Below, in pieces: positions 40,147 through 52,800 of a stretch of DNA of 64,000 nt. Within the stretch, counting starts at the first letter, position 1. Each line of letters begins with the position of its first letter. Position numbers and translations under genes: made by a program. Under the pieces are notes generated by a model that was not told the origin of the DNA, made no database searches, and saw only the letters and a program-made list of their open reading frames with translations. This DNA comes from Oscarella lobularis (lineage: Eukaryota; Porifera; Homoscleromorpha; Homosclerophorida; Oscarellidae), in the NCBI RefSeq assembly GCF_947507565.1, contig NC_089184.1, positions 992,001-1,056,000 of the forward strand, given 5' to 3'.

Positions 40147-42800
40147 CTACAATTTCTTTTCGCACTCAGGTGGACTGTGCCTCCACGTGCCTTTCTTTGT
40201 GCAAGTCAACCTCAACTTACCAGAGCGACGATATCCAATCAAACAGCCGTACGCCACCCTCTCATTCACCGCGTACGACGACTTGCTCGGAACGAAGAAC
40301 CCATTCGATACCGTAGGCGGCGGCGAGCAAACTTGAAGAAAAAAAATTACGAGACCACACCTTATGAATTCGTTGTACGGTACCTGTGGCGTGCTGCGGT
40401 GCGGTTTCCAAGAAGACGCAGCGATCTCGTAAGCAAGGCCGCTGCATTTGGGCGTCACCTGAGCATGACGCATTCGCCGGACAATCCTTATGATTCGACA
40501 CACAGCGACGCGTCCTTTTTTCAACTCCAACGCTGCACGTCACCGAACAGGAACTCCACGCAGACCAACTCTCCCACACGCCTTCAACGGAAAACGTATA
40601 GATCAAACTATAGACACCTCCCCTGGTTATTTTTCTTTACCTTGGCAGCATATGATGTTGCAGGCGGCCTCGACGGAGGCGAGTCCAAAGCACTGGTCCT
40701 TTCCTCCGCATCGAGGAGGCACGCACTCACGCGTGCGTCGCTTCGTGCCCGATGCGCCGCACTTGGTTGCAGAGCATTTCGACCATTCGCCCCACGATTC
40801 CCAACGACCGTTTTCTAATACACCCAAGCCGTTTTCGGTATAATATTCGCTCTACAGTCTTACCTGGACAACAGAAAGAATTGCAGACTGATTCTTGTCG
40901 GCTTTGACCGAGACAGGTGATGCTGCCTCTTGGGCAACCGTGTTGATTGCTCGGCTGTACGCAGCGTCTCGTTCTCGCTCTCTTTCCCCCGTTGCACGTC
41001 GCCGAACAGCTAGACCACGCACCCCAAGTCGACCAATGCGGTTTCACTGCAGAAAAAAATATATAGAAATTTTCAACTAATTTTTTGAGCGTCTTACCAG
41101 GACAACAGCCGAGATTGCAGGACGTCAATTGCGTGCGGAGAACATTTCGGCACGGGTCTCTTCCGTGGCAGAGGGGAGCCGAACAATTGCGCGATCGAGT
41201 CCTTGATCCCAAGCCGCAAGTTTTCGTGCACGACGCCCAAAGAGTCCACGACGTTATATAGCCACGCACTGGAAATCCAATTTTCGTGACGTAGATGGAT
41301 ACCTAGGTGTTTTAGTTACCTGGGCAACAGTTCTTGTTGCATTGGCGTTTTTCTGACGCGTTTCCCTTGCACAGGCGTCGACCGCCGCATTTTTCCTGCG
41401 TGCAATAGCGCGATCTCGACTGCGCGCCTCCGCCACACGATGCGCTGCATTTCGACCAAGCACTCCACTTGGACCAATGACCATCGACTACGGAAGCAAG
41501 GATACATTGATTGGGAGTTTTTTCTTTTTTTTCTCGCGCTACCAGGGCAACAGGATGACGCTTGGCACGTAACTGTCACTTTCGCAGCTCCCGTACACCC
41601 GTTTCGTCCGCCACATTGAGCCTTACGGCATACGCGTGTTTTCGTCTTCGATCCATCTCCGCAGGTGCGCGAGCACTTAGACCAAGAGGACCAGCTAAGC
41701 CATTTCCCGTCCACTGGCGTGGCGAGAGAATTAGACAATAGGAATGGGGTATTCTGCGTACGCATACCGGGGCAACAGGCCGTTCCGCACGAGGTCGTCT
41801 CTTTCGGCGGTCCCACGCAGAGATTTTTCCCGTTACATCGGCTTGGTAGACACGCGCGGGTGCGATATCGAGTGCCGCGTCCGCACGAGACAGAGCAAGC
41901 CGACCACGAAGCCCAATCTTTCCAGACGGCGTCGACTAGATCATGGAAGGGAGATTCGATTTGAAAACGATGGAATTTTCGCTCGGGTTTCTCACCGGGG
42001 CAACAGGCGACGTTGCAGACGACCTTCTGCGTTGTCTGACCGACGCATCGATTCTTTCCGCCGCAACGTGGCACTCCATCGCAATGGCGCGTGCGTCGTT
42101 TGTATCCGTTACCGCACGTTGACGAACACGAGGACCAGGCGCTCCACGTGCGCCACGCGTTGTCGACTGCGTAGAGCGCGTAATACCAGCGCTGACTCTC
42201 TCAAATTTTCTTACCCGGGCAACATCCGGTTCCGCATGCCAGTTTTTGGATTTCCTTGCCTTGGCAATAGCGCGGTCCGTAGAGCGCTTTGGGATCGAGA
42301 GCGCAGCTTCGTTTTCGTTGTTTGACGCCGCCCGAGCCGCAAGAGACGCTGCAGCTCGACCACGACGCCCAAGCTGACCACTTGTACACGCCACTCGTCG
42401 TTGTCGATCCACTAATGACTGAGTATACAGTAAATTAGGCTCGCCTCTCTCTTCTTCAATCAATACCTGGACAGTTCTTCTTGTTGCAATTTCTCGATCG
42501 AGAGGAGACGCCTTTGCAAGTCGGCTTCATGTAGCCCCAGCAAAGGTTCGCGTCAATGGGACGGCAGGTGCGGTGACGCGTCTGTTTCCCGCCGCCGCAC
42601 GTTTTTGTGCACGTTTCCCATTTCGTCCACTGCGTCCACCGGCCTCTACATTCTCGATAGATATACGAGTACACGTCTAAAAGGAGAAGAGGCAAATGAG
42701 AAAACGAAGAAAGTTTTACTGTAGTTCTGACCGTTTGACGCCACTTGGCTGAGTCCCGCTGCGAGGACTACTAGTACAACTAGAAGGAGACTCTGCGTCA
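40147..42800 (-). CDS. Secreted protein with ten TSP1 repeats and a sushi domain
   Basis: Starts with signal peptide MTQSLLLVVLVVLAAGLS. Ten thrombospondin type-1 repeats follow, one per exon, with W-x-x-W-x-x-W/CSxxC starts (for example WTQWTKWETCTKTCGGG, WSAWASWSSCSVSCGSG, WASWSACSVSCGRG). Nearly every repeat ends CCPG at the exon border with the same intron phase. The last exon is a sushi/CCP module (CSPPPTVSNGFFVPS...YGCLIGYRRSG...CTKKGTW...PPEC) ending at 40147. There is no membrane helix. TSP1 arrays bind matrix, heparin or microbial surfaces; a matrix or defence role is inference. Resembles hemicentin, SCO-spondin or properdin fragments, but no orthologue is assigned. Confidence 0.88.
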
Positions 42801-42844
42801 TGTCTCGCGCTTACAATACTATGGGGGTTTTTGGCAGTGCACAT

Positions 42845-42852
42845 CTTTTATA
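42845..42852 (-). promoter_or_regulatory. TATA box of the TSP1-sushi gene
   Basis: On the minus strand TATAAAAG lies about 45 bp upstream of the start codon at 42800. The normal 25-30 bp spacing to the start site would leave a 5' UTR of only 15-20 nt. Confidence 0.5.
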
Positions 42853-42970
42853 AGCACACCAAAAAACTGACAGACGCCTAATAAGGATGCAGGTATCGGG
42901 TTAGTTAATCAGCATGCCTAAAGATACTGGTCGTAGCTAGACAATTGCAGCAAAGCGCTGCGAGAGGGAG

Positions 42971-42993
42971 GGGGGGGGGGGGGGGGGGGGGGG
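42971..42993. repeat. Poly-G tract
   Basis: Run of about 23 G on the plus strand, just past the stop codon of the death-domain Ig gene, which is transcribed from the other strand (poly-C in its 3' UTR). Confidence 0.9.
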
Positions 42994-43005
42994 GACACAA
43001 CAAAT

Positions 43006-46000
43006 TTAGTGGGATTTCGTCTTAGTCTTTCGGTGTACAGCCACGCTACTTTCCTTTGAGTCGCTCCGTCCGCTTTGATCTCGTACAGTGACCCGATATT
43101 TTCCCCCGTCCTCAGGTTTGACGCTACGAAGGGTGAGACAGCTCATGCGAGTTGCATCAACCTCAGCCTTTGCCACCAAGTCGGGTTCGAAAGGTTTTCC
43201 GTCGTGGGTCCAATCAAATTGAAGTTTTCCTTGTCCGACTGCCTGGCACTCCAAACGAATTTCGCTGCCTTCTTCAATCTCAAGCGATTTTGGTGACCTG
43301 ATTATGCGGGGTCCTTGAGCAGCTTCAAACGCAGAGAAAAAAAGACAATTTATTTCTACAAACAAATTCTTTCGTTCCCCTTCTTCCTTACCTTTCACTT
43401 CCAACTCAACTTTTTTTGAAGGCGGAGAGTTACCTTTGTGATTCATGACAATGCAGTAATAACTTCCCGCATCTTCATTTTTCACGGGATTCAGAACGAG
43501 ATCTTGTCCTCGACCGCGATTTTTTTCGGTACCATTGGCAATTTGATACCATTCGTACACGAGGGTGGGAGAGCCTGTAGCTTTGCAGGAAAACCTCACC
43601 TGTGTGCCTTCAAGCACCGTTTGAATTTTGGGGCGTGGATGTTCAACAATTTCAGGCAACTGAAGTCGTTTGTCTTTGACGTCTTTTAGCGACATAGACC
43701 CACTGACGCTGACGCTGTCGCCGCCGCCGCTGCCGCCGGCGCCGCGACTGCTATTGCCACTGTCCCAAGCCAAGCTTTCTAGACGACCTACAAAAGAAAC
43801 CATGGTCTTTCTTAGGGATTTTAGCCAGGCGACGTACCCGAAACACGAATTCCTACGACACACACAAAAAAAGAGGAACAAGTGAATTCTACAGAAAATA
43901 ATTCATATTCTATTACCTGGAATAGCGTGAGCGAAAGTTTGCTCGTCGTTTTCGTCGAGTGGATGCGGTTGCGCTATCGCCGACTTGACGACGACGACGT
44001 TGAACGAGCCTGACGCTGCCTCTCCGCCGCCGTTCAAAACAACGCAACGATACTCGCCCGAGTCTCTTTCCTGACATCGTTCAATTGTGAGCGTAGATCG
44101 CGTGCGACCCACAAGCGGCTGAAACGTGACGCGACCACCGTGACGTATAACGCGTTCCCACTGATAGCTATAGGACGGGTTCTCGCCGCGAGCGTTGCAT
44201 GTGAGAGTCAGGGGTTTGCCCAGGGTTACCTGGAGTCGTTTGCTCTCTGATTCCACTTTGGGAGGAACTGCGGAAAAATATGATTGGCCCAAAACGAAGC
44301 CTTTAGATTTAATTACCCAATTTAGCGACGGTTGCTGATTTTGACGTCAGTACGCCATACTGTTCCGTCACGACGTCGCACGTGTACTCGCCCAAGTCGG
44401 ATTCACTTGGTCGTGCAATGGAAAGATGTTGCAACGTCTGCCCTCTCACTGGATTGTTGTCTCGTCGCCATTGGTAACCACTGACGACGTACGGAAAGCG
44501 CTCTTTAAAAGAACAAAAAAGCGTGAACGGCTTCGAGAAATCAATGACGCTTTTGATTGGCTCAATAGTAGAATAAGCTAAAGAATCAATAAAAAAAAGA
44601 GAAAATAAGAGTGTGAACATTCTTACGCCAAATCAGTGCTGGTTTGCTATGAAGTACTTGTTCACCACGGGCGAGAAGTCTGCACGAGTATTCCCCATAG
44701 TCGTGCTCATCAACAATCAAATTGAGCTCAGATGCAAGCTCATTTCGAAGAAGTTCCTTCTCTTTGTACCACTGATATGTCACATGGCGATCTGATTCTT
44801 CGGAAAGGCAAGATAGGCAAACTGACTCGTCAATGTCCGCCGATTGAGATCGAGGATGCTGACGAATACGAAACGTAATATCTATAGAATCAGACGCTTC
44901 ACTATTATCAGTCTTGGGATTTCGTTTTTTTTTACCGGTGACAATCACTTCGGTGTACTCCGTTTTAATTGGAACAGACGTGTTATTGGTGATTACGCAG
45001 TGGTATCTTCCGGTGTGTTGAGAACTGACGTTGTGGCGAACCAGCGTTTCTTTGGCATCTTCTTGACCGCAGGAGATGCCGTCTTTGTACCACTGATACG
45101 AAGGCCGAGGATGACCAGTTGCCTTGCATTCCAATATCAATGCTTCTCCTTCTTTTAGTTTGACAAACGGATCAGGTGACAGCGTGATTTGAGGATGAGC
45201 TGATCAATAAATTGCCATTTATTATTGTAACTTCGATTTTATTCTTACCTATTACTTTGACAGTAGCAATAGTCGATAGATCTGATCCAAATCGATTCGT
45301 CACCTGGCACAAGTATTTTCCCGTATTGCCACCTTTTCCAGGCCTGACATTTCTCAGCTGAAGAAAGCGACCGGATTCAGCCTCCAACTCCTTCGATCCT
45401 TTGAACCACTGGTATGTAATAGGCTCACTTCCACTTGCCCTGCAAACGAGCTGATAATCATCTCCAAGCCCAAGTTCAACCGATTGAGGATGAATTTCAA
45501 TCTTAGGAGGATCTAGAGAGAAAGACAAAGCCCTCTTAATTAATTAATTAAAAAGGTGGCCTATCCATTTAGCTACCTTCAGCAGTCTCCTCCTCCTCGT
45601 CTTCATCATCTACAGTTCCCCATGTTAGATACATAATCGTGTCCCCACCCCCTCACCGTTTTCAATGATTTGCACTGTAGCGTAGTGCGAAAAAACGTGC
45701 CCCTCTTCGTTCTTCGCTCGACAGCAATAGGATCCGGCGTGATCGCGCGTCGCCGACTTGATTTCCAAGCGACTCCACATTTGACCTTGAACGGGGCGCG
45801 GCGCGCCGCCGCCGCCGCCGCCGCCAAGACTCGCGACAAACCACTGGTATTGCGGACGTGGAAAGCCGTCGGCGACGCAGTCTAAGCGAAGCGTTTCGTC
45901 CGCTTTGAACGGACGCGACGTGGGATGCGTCACGATGCGAGGTTTCGCTACGAAAAGTAGATTCGAGCGGGTTTTTTTGTGTGCTCTCTCGATGGAGAAA

Positions 46001-46346
46001 AGGCCTGGGGCTCCTTACTTTTTGGTACGAACATGAAAAGGCCTTCTTTGTGCGATATGGCTTCGAGAGCGACGATAAGATCTTGGAGCGTCTTGTTTTT
46101 GTTTTGTAGGTCTCTTAGGAGAGCGATGCCTGGACTTCTCGGCCTGTTGTCGCCTCTTTCGATTCGAAATTGTGCTTCGGCGAACTTTCGGAGCTGGGGT
46201 TTGCCGTCCGGACCTCCGTACGGTTCGCCGGGGAAGTTCTTTGCTAGCGAGATCCATTTCTCATCTGCATCGAGTTGCTGGCCGAGGGTAGCGAGCTTTT
46301 CAGAGGGTAAATCTGCGAGATACGTATTTCTGATGCCGTTCGACAT
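43006..46346 (-). CDS. Death-domain protein with eight Ig domains, MALT1-like scaffold
   Basis: The first ATG is at 46346 (MSNGIRNTYLADL). The first ~110 residues form a death-fold domain: LPSEKLATLGQQLDADEKWISLA ... SPGIALLRDLQNKNKTLQDLIVALE. After a short linker come eight C2/I-type Ig domains, about one per exon. Several carry the MALT1-style core ATGHPRPSYQWYKDG or ASGSEPITYQWFKGS, with Cys, Trp and Y-x-C residues. An acidic exon (DDEDEEEE) lies between Ig1 and Ig2, and a Ser/Gly linker between Ig6 and Ig7. There is no signal peptide or membrane helix, so it is probably intracellular. MALT1 has death domain, two Ig, paracaspase, Ig; no caspase-like exon occurs here. A signalling scaffold is inferred. 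Confidence 0.85.
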
Positions 46347-46432
46347 CTTTGAGTCTCCCCGGGACTTCCCCAAAAGTCATCCTACCTACGGGGCATACCG
46401 AGCTACGTACATATATAGAAAAAAATCAATAA

Positions 46433-46661
46433 TTATTCCGTCGTCGGCTCTGCCAACTTCGTAGTGTCCACTTGAATTTCGCTTTCGTACACCCATCTTC
46501 GATTGCAGCGGCACTCGATGCCGCACTTACCCGATCCGCAGCGCGAACAGGGTAAATGACAGCCATCGCACTCGAGCACTTGACAGTCGCACAGATCTTT
46601 GCCGTCGATGAGCAGACGACCGCTCGAATCGAACACAGGAACGCGTCGACCGTAGTGAATT
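46433..46661 (-). CDS. ARL14 effector protein-like, last exon
   Basis: Last coding exon, from an acceptor at 46662 to a stop at 46433. It reads IHYGRRVPVFDSSGRLLIDGKD and then a Cys-rich ARF7EP_C module: [36 protein letters not shown]. This matches human ARL14EP ([37 protein letters not shown]). The upstream exon could not be fixed: a donor at GT near 46718 gives a basic in-frame extension but no ATG. The module links ARL14-type GTPases to myosin and also appears in chromatin complexes. Confidence 0.75.
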
Positions 46662-46790
46662 CTAGAAAAAAGCTAACGATGTCATAAGGAGTCGATAGAG
46701 TGCCCTAGCAACCTGTTACATTTCTCTGCTTTCCGGTTTCTTTATTTTTCTCGCTTCCCTCTCTCGCACGAGAGGCGTAATGGCGAAGCG

Positions 46791-47102
46791 ATGCTCGACG
46801 ATGTCGACAGATCCGATAGATCTTCTATCGCTGCTTCGTACGGCTCGCTTTCCTGTTTCTTCAATCTTCTCGGTCACAACAAAACGCAAACAAACGCGTA
46901 CCTGGACTTACTACAGCCCCTTCGGACGACGCTCGCTTTGAACGCCTACAGCTGGTCGTCGACGAGCTCGTTTCGGGAGTCTCCGACAACGAACAACGTC
47001 GTCCTCGATCGTTTTCATTGCGCGAAGGGAGAAACGCCATTCAGAGATCCCGTATCGGCGCTAGGAAATTCTTTATACGTACTGTACTACTGTACTCAGT
47101 AG
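46791..47102 (+). CDS. Hypothetical 103-residue protein
   Basis: Open frame MLDDVDRSDRSSIAASYG... ending LGNSLYVLYYCTQ, with an AATAAA (47117-47122) 15 nt after the stop, which favours a real plus-strand transcript. No domain, signal peptide or homologue recognised. It may overlap the 5' part of the ARL14EP-like gene on the other strand, so it could also be a shadow. Confidence 0.3.
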   Translation: MLDDVDRSDRSSIAASYGSLSCFFNLLGHNKTQTNAYLDLLQPLRTTLALNAYSWSSTSSFRESPTTNNVVLDRFHCAKGETPFRDPVSALGNSLYVLYYCTQ

Positions 47103-47238
47103 ACTACGCTGATGATAATAAATATGTGTGTGGCCCCGTACAGTAGGCAACTAGCAGTAGTCGAGACTCATCATTTATTTATTTCCGAGAACTAATAAGG
47201 AAAAAACGGCAAAGGCACGCACGTCAATCCCCTAGTCT

Positions 47239-47769
47239 CTACTTCAACGGTATAAATCGAGACGAGTGCGTGGCACCGATACCGGGACGACCGTGCTTCA
47301 CAGGCTTGTACGTCATCGAGAACTCGCCCAAATAGTGGCCAATCATATCGGGCTTGATTTCGACTTGATTGAACGTTTTACCGTTATATATGCCCACGAC
47401 GCTGCCGACCATCTCGGGAACGATGACCATGTTGCGCAAATGGGTTTTGACGCAGTCCGGTTTTTCTAATTCGGTCGCGTTCTTTTTCGCCTTGCGTAGA
47501 CGCTTGATGAAGGCCATTGGCTTGCGTTTGAGACCGCGCGAGAAGCGTCTGCGAGCGCGCGCGTGAACGAGTTGCATTAGCTCTTCGTTGCTCATGTCGA
47601 GAAGCTGATCGAGATCCGTGCCTCGGAACGTGTACTTCCTGAAGGTGCGCTTCTTTTTCGGTTGTTCGGTCTAAATGAGAACGGTTTGATTGATCGGCCG
47701 ATAGCGCCTCGAAGCGTTTGAGGCAACGAGACGGCAGATTCGAACGGATTTCTGTACCTTCTCTGCCAT
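47239..47769 (-). CDS. RPS15: 40S ribosomal protein S15 (uS19)
   Basis: Two exons: 47769-47758 (only MAEK) and 47670-47239. The protein matches human RPS15 almost throughout: [81 protein letters not shown] and the invariant C-terminal [18 protein letters not shown]. It is part of the small-subunit head at the tRNA passage. An AATAAA tandem lies on the minus strand at 47174-47183. Head-to-head with MPP10 at 45 bp. Confidence 0.98.
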
Positions 47770-47814
47770 CTTCACTCGAGTCGGGTTGATTTCAACAGAA
47801 ATGGTAGACCATTC
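47770..47814. promoter_or_regulatory. 45-bp shared promoter, RPS15 / MPP10
   Basis: Only 45 bp separate the RPS15 start codon (47769, minus) from the first MPP10 ATG (47815, plus; 60 bp if the second ATG at 47830 is used). No TATA box is present. The two 5' UTRs must be extremely short or overlap. Confidence 0.6.
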
Positions 47815-49762
47815 ATGCCCGGATGTTCCATGTCTTCGATATTGGATTCGGTTTTGAAGGAATTCGACGATCGCTTTCGCGATCCGACGCATTATCTGCA
47901 ACTATCGGACGTTCCTAAGTTGTCTTTGGTCAAACAGCTGTACGATGTCGCCTCCGAAGCTTTTCCCAGCGGAGAAAAACACGGCCCACTCGACCAGCTC
48001 GTCGTCGACGAGCACATGGACGAAGAGAGCATATGGCAGCAGATTTCAATGCAGAACGAACCGCTATTGGAGCACATGAGCCAAATTTTTAGTCGAATAG
48101 TGAAAAAGTCGAATAGTAGAATCAGCCTCTTGGAACCAGAGGAAGATGACGAGAATAATGATGATTTGGTGGAATCAGACGAAGGAGATTTGGAGGAGGA
48201 CGTCGTCTCAGAAGATGAAAAACTAGAAGACGATGACGACGACGAAGATGACGTTTCCGTCGAACCCGTCAAAAAGAAATCGAGAGGAGTGAAATCTGTT
48301 GTCGACGACAAGTTCTTCAAACTTGCCGATATGGAAGAGTTTTTGCGACGCGAAGATGAGCGCGAGGAACGGCGGCGCGATGGCGGTGGCGCGTCGAAAA
48401 AGGAATCGTTCATTGACTATTTTGCGGATTTGGAGAGCGATTCGGCGGAAGAAAAGGCTTTGATGTACGACGACTTTTTCGATCCGCCTAGCGACGATGA
48501 AGATCAATCTGTGAAAGAATCGGAATCAGAAGAGGATGAGAAAGACGAACCCAAGACTCTTTCTACAACGGAGAAGAGAAATGAGAAGGTGTGCGGGGAG
48601 AGTTAGGGGGGATTACCGTAGATGTTTTGCACTTCTCTTTTGTGTAGCTCAAACGTCAAATCGCTCAGCTTGAGGAGGCCAACTTAGCGGAGAAGCCGTG
48701 GCAGCTGAAAGGCGAAACAACGGCGAAACAACGACCGGAAAATAGTCTCCTAGAAGAAGATCTCCAATTTGAACATAGGACGAGACAAGGTGACTAAATT
48801 ACCGGGGGCAATATAGATGATATACTAACGGGTCAAATAAAACGTCAGCTCCCGTTATTACGGAAGAGACGACGGAGCAACTAGAGGACATCATAAAGAG
48901 ACGAATTTTAGATCAGGTATGTATACATACATGTATGTACGTTGAGTAGATTGTTTTCCTAGGCTTGGGATGACGTTGAGAGGAAGGAGAAGCCAGCCGA
49001 GTTGCCATACAACTATAGAAAAGCGCCCGTATTGGATCAGGAGAAGAGCAAATTGAGTCTGAGTGAAATCTACGAACGCGATTACCTAAAACAGACTCAG
49101 GTTAATTAATCAAAGAGAGATGTAGTATTAGTTATATATATGACTCTTGCCTTAGGAAAAGAAGGAGGAAAAGGAAAACCCCGAACACGTGGTAATCCAA
49201 ACGTCAATGAAGCGTCTCTTCGAGAAATTGGACGCCCTTTCGAATTATCACTTCACTCCCAAACCGGTTTGTAGAGGGGAAACGGAATTGATGGAAAAAC
49301 GTAAATGCTTTGGTACTGTATTGTGCGTAGCCCAAAGAAGAGATCAAAATTGTTGCCAACGCGCCGTCGATCACTGTCGAGGAAATCATCCCGGCGACGG
49401 TCGGCAACGCGACTCTCTTGGCCCCGGAGGAGATTCAGGAGAAGGGTGCGACTTTGGAGAAGCGAAGTCGAGCGAAGGAAAAGAAAAAACGAAAAAAATT
49501 GGTGCAAAAATTGCGGCCCGGGTTGGGGAATAAGTACAGCAAGGAAGCGGCGATGAAGGAGCTCGAAAAGGCGAGTAGAGGGACGGACAGGCTTACGCTG
49601 TTGAAGAAGGAGAAGGGCGTCAAAGGGTTCAAGTCTTCGGCGGCGTTTTTCGAACGACTTCAAGATCAAGTAAGCGGCGAAGTAGCAAAAATTTCCCAGT
49701 CGCAACAAAAGCGAAAGAAACTGCAAAGAGAAAAGCAATCGAGTTCTAAGTTTAAACTATAA
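47815..49762 (+). CDS. MPHOSPH10: U3 small nucleolar ribonucleoprotein MPP10
   Basis: Component of the small-subunit processome that binds U3 snoRNA complexes during 18S rRNA maturation. A large first exon has the N-terminal domain ([20 protein letters not shown]), long acidic runs and FFDPP near the exon end. Later exons have [64 protein letters not shown] and [13 protein letters not shown]. The basic C terminus includes [15 protein letters not shown] and [14 protein letters not shown]. These conserved blocks occur in the family's order. Two nearby ATGs (47815, 47830) compete as the start. It converges with DENND4, 87 bp away. Confidence 0.92.
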
Positions 49763-49849
49763 AAATTTTTGTTTTGCTACTTATCGGGCGTACGCTATTG
49801 ACTCGTCATCATCTACGAACAAAAAATAGTAATAAATAATTAGCATGGA

Positions 49850-52800
49850 TCACATGGTCAGAACGCCGAAGATTCGGCGACAGCACAAGGCCGGATAAGA
49901 CGGCGGATGATCGTCGGGTCGGATGAGGTGAGTCAATTCCTTGGGAATTCGTGACAAAGCGGCCCGGTAGTCTTTATCGACTTTTTCTAAGAAATGACGC
50001 TGCGTTACCCTGGTGCAAGGATTATATCTATTTCGCTGGAGACCTGTATTGAGTTTTTCTTTGGAGACCGAAGCGAGAAAGAGAACAAATTCCCAGTAGA
50101 CGCTTCGATGAATTCGCGCGTTCGTCTGTTCCGCGCCTTTCGCTTGGAGTCGATCGCTAAGCAGGCGTTCCATCGGCTTGACGAAGTCTCCGACCTGGAG
50201 ACGAGCCGTTAGGGATTGGATATGACTAGAAAAGAAAAACGCGGTTGCCTCTCGTAAAGTGTCTCAATTTATTATGGACAAACGTTGAGGATTCCTTTCG
50301 AGTGAGCTGACGATAATGATTATCGTCTGAATCGTAGCCTTTATTGCGCCAGATTTGGTAGAGCGATTTGTCGACACCGTCGTCATGTAGATGCCACACT
50401 GCCTTAGCTCGAGCACGAGACGACTCGCCCATCTAAAAGAAGGTCAAGTCTTTACGTGGAGGACCTAAGTCTCGTGTTCTACCCACCTTGGATCTTATAC
50501 TCGGCAGACGAAGAAACAGATCCGGCAAATTGGACGGCAGTCCTAAACGAGCAAAATACCAAACCTAAAAAAACACGTACAGTCTATCAAACGAAAACAG
50601 TCTCCTGTCCAGTCTACCATGTTCCAGTAGAGAACTCGGTGTTGGGTCACAAACTTGGCATCCCCCAAAACTTGCACGCCCTCGTTCGCCAAGAGCGATT
50701 CGACCTCTTTTCGCATATTCAGCGGACTCAAATACACGACGTTCAAAGAACCGCCCTCAGCCGGCCAATCCGTTCCAAGCAACTAAAGAACACCCAATAA
50801 AGTGAATGTAGTCCCCCCTTGCCCTACTTACTCTCGGAGACAGCTGAAGAAAGGCTATCAACTGCGACGAGCAGAACAAACAACGCGCATTAAAATTCGA
50901 ATCGTCGGGACTCCATCCGGCCAAGAGGTACTCGTCGAACAGCAGAGCCTGACACGAAGGACATCGAGTGCACGAAGCAATGGTCACGTCGCCAGCAATA
51001 TCGCCTCCGGCGACGCCAAACGAATCCGAACCGAATCGAAACGACGAAAAATCGCTCAACTCGCGCCTATGATTGCGCCGTCGCCGCCAAGAAAAATCCG
51101 TCTCGACGTCGCCGGTGCGACCGTCAAGCGACGGCGTACGACCCAACGACGCCAACTCGTCGCCGCCGTCCACGGCGTCGCTACTCTCGCTTATCGGATT
51201 CAAAGAGGCGGCGATCGACGTGGACAACGGTAGGGTAGCACTTCCGCCTAGGACCGGCGCCGACGGCACTTCGGTCGACGTCTCGCCCTCGTTGATTGAT
51301 ACGGCACTGCGAACGAGCGGCGATATGACCGGCAGTCGCCCTCGCGACGCCGCCGAACTTCGTCGACTGCGCGACGTCTCGTTATCGCCGTCGTCGTCGT
51401 CGACGTCGCCGTCGATTAGATTGGGATCGGAGAGAATGCGACCGCCCGACATGATGACGATGTTCGATTCGCTGGAACTTTCGCACAGAACGACGCTGCT
51501 CGCGCGACGAGGTGGAATGTCTTCGATCGACGTGGTTATCGAGCGGGGAAGAGCCATCGTACTGCCGTCGGAAAAGTCGCGCATCGTTGACACGTTGAAG
51601 TTGGGATGAAGCGCGATCGACGTGCGCGGCGACGACGTAACGCGACGTTTGACGGGGGCTAGGAAGACGGCAACGGCCATGATGACGTTCCGTATTTTGA
51701 GCCAGTAGCCGCTCGAAGTCGGCCACGGGTTTTCCAGTACGGCCTAGAGCACGCGGAGATGCCGTCTTGAAAGGGGGCGCGAGTAAGGGAATTAGCGTAC
51801 AGTACTACCTTGTTGTAATGGCCGTACGTCACGGCGTCGGGTTGAATTCCGTGCCGTCGCATTTCCATGAGAACCTGAGAACAATCGGTGACAAAAACTG
51901 CATTGTATCACGCTTTATTTCCCTTACTCTGACTGCCAAAGCCGGGTGACCGAGTTTTCCGCAAAGTTCCATTAGAATTCGATAGCAGACCTTATCAACT
52001 TTTTTTAACGAGATAAAATTGGAGTAAGAAGACATTCTTCACCTCGTCTGAGCACTGCACTTGATTAAGGTGAACGTGCTGCACAAGCTAGACGGAAAAG
52101 CATTTGCACCCAGCCTCTACGTCCCCTCCCCTATCTTACTTTAAGCGCTTTCAAGAGAACATCGCGTTTGAAGAGCGTCGAAGCCGCGTATGAGGGAAGG
52201 TGCATGAACCAAACCGTGTATACGTGACCCAGAAGAAGCCTACAGTAGTCGGAACTCAACATGCAACAGAACCTCTACCCCTTTTTCTTATCCACTCACT
52301 TGGCCCACTGTTTCGGATCGTTTGCGTATTTCTGAGCCATCTAAACAAAAAAATTGCGTAATTGCGTATAAAGAAAAATTTCTAATTGCGTCTAATTTTT
52401 AATGAATGCATCAGCTGTTTACCTGTCGAGCTTTTCGCTTTTCCGCGTGCGTTCGTTGATGAATAGGAGATCCGGGCGGCGTGCGCAGACTCCCTCTCGA
52501 CGAGTGAAACGCCATCTTTTCCGAACTCGCAAACAAGCTCGCACTCAGCGGAGGAAACGTCGAATAACTAGAGAAAATATTCGGCTCGTACTCGCACTCG
52601 CGTCCACGCCTTACTTGAACGTCATTCCGCGCTCCAATCCGCTTGCATCAGGAGGATTGACAACGACTGTCATATGATCACATAGCGCCGGATCGTTTTC
52701 TACTTCGACAAGCGGCTCTTTTTGCATGTACTACAGAGAGAAGAGACGACCAACTGTTAGAATAAATTTCCAAAAAAAAGTGTTCCCTAGCGGGGGCGGG

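Noticed and set aside
43006-46346. Assignment as MALT1 itself
   Set aside because: No caspase-like domain exists between the start and the stop, and there are eight Ig domains rather than three.
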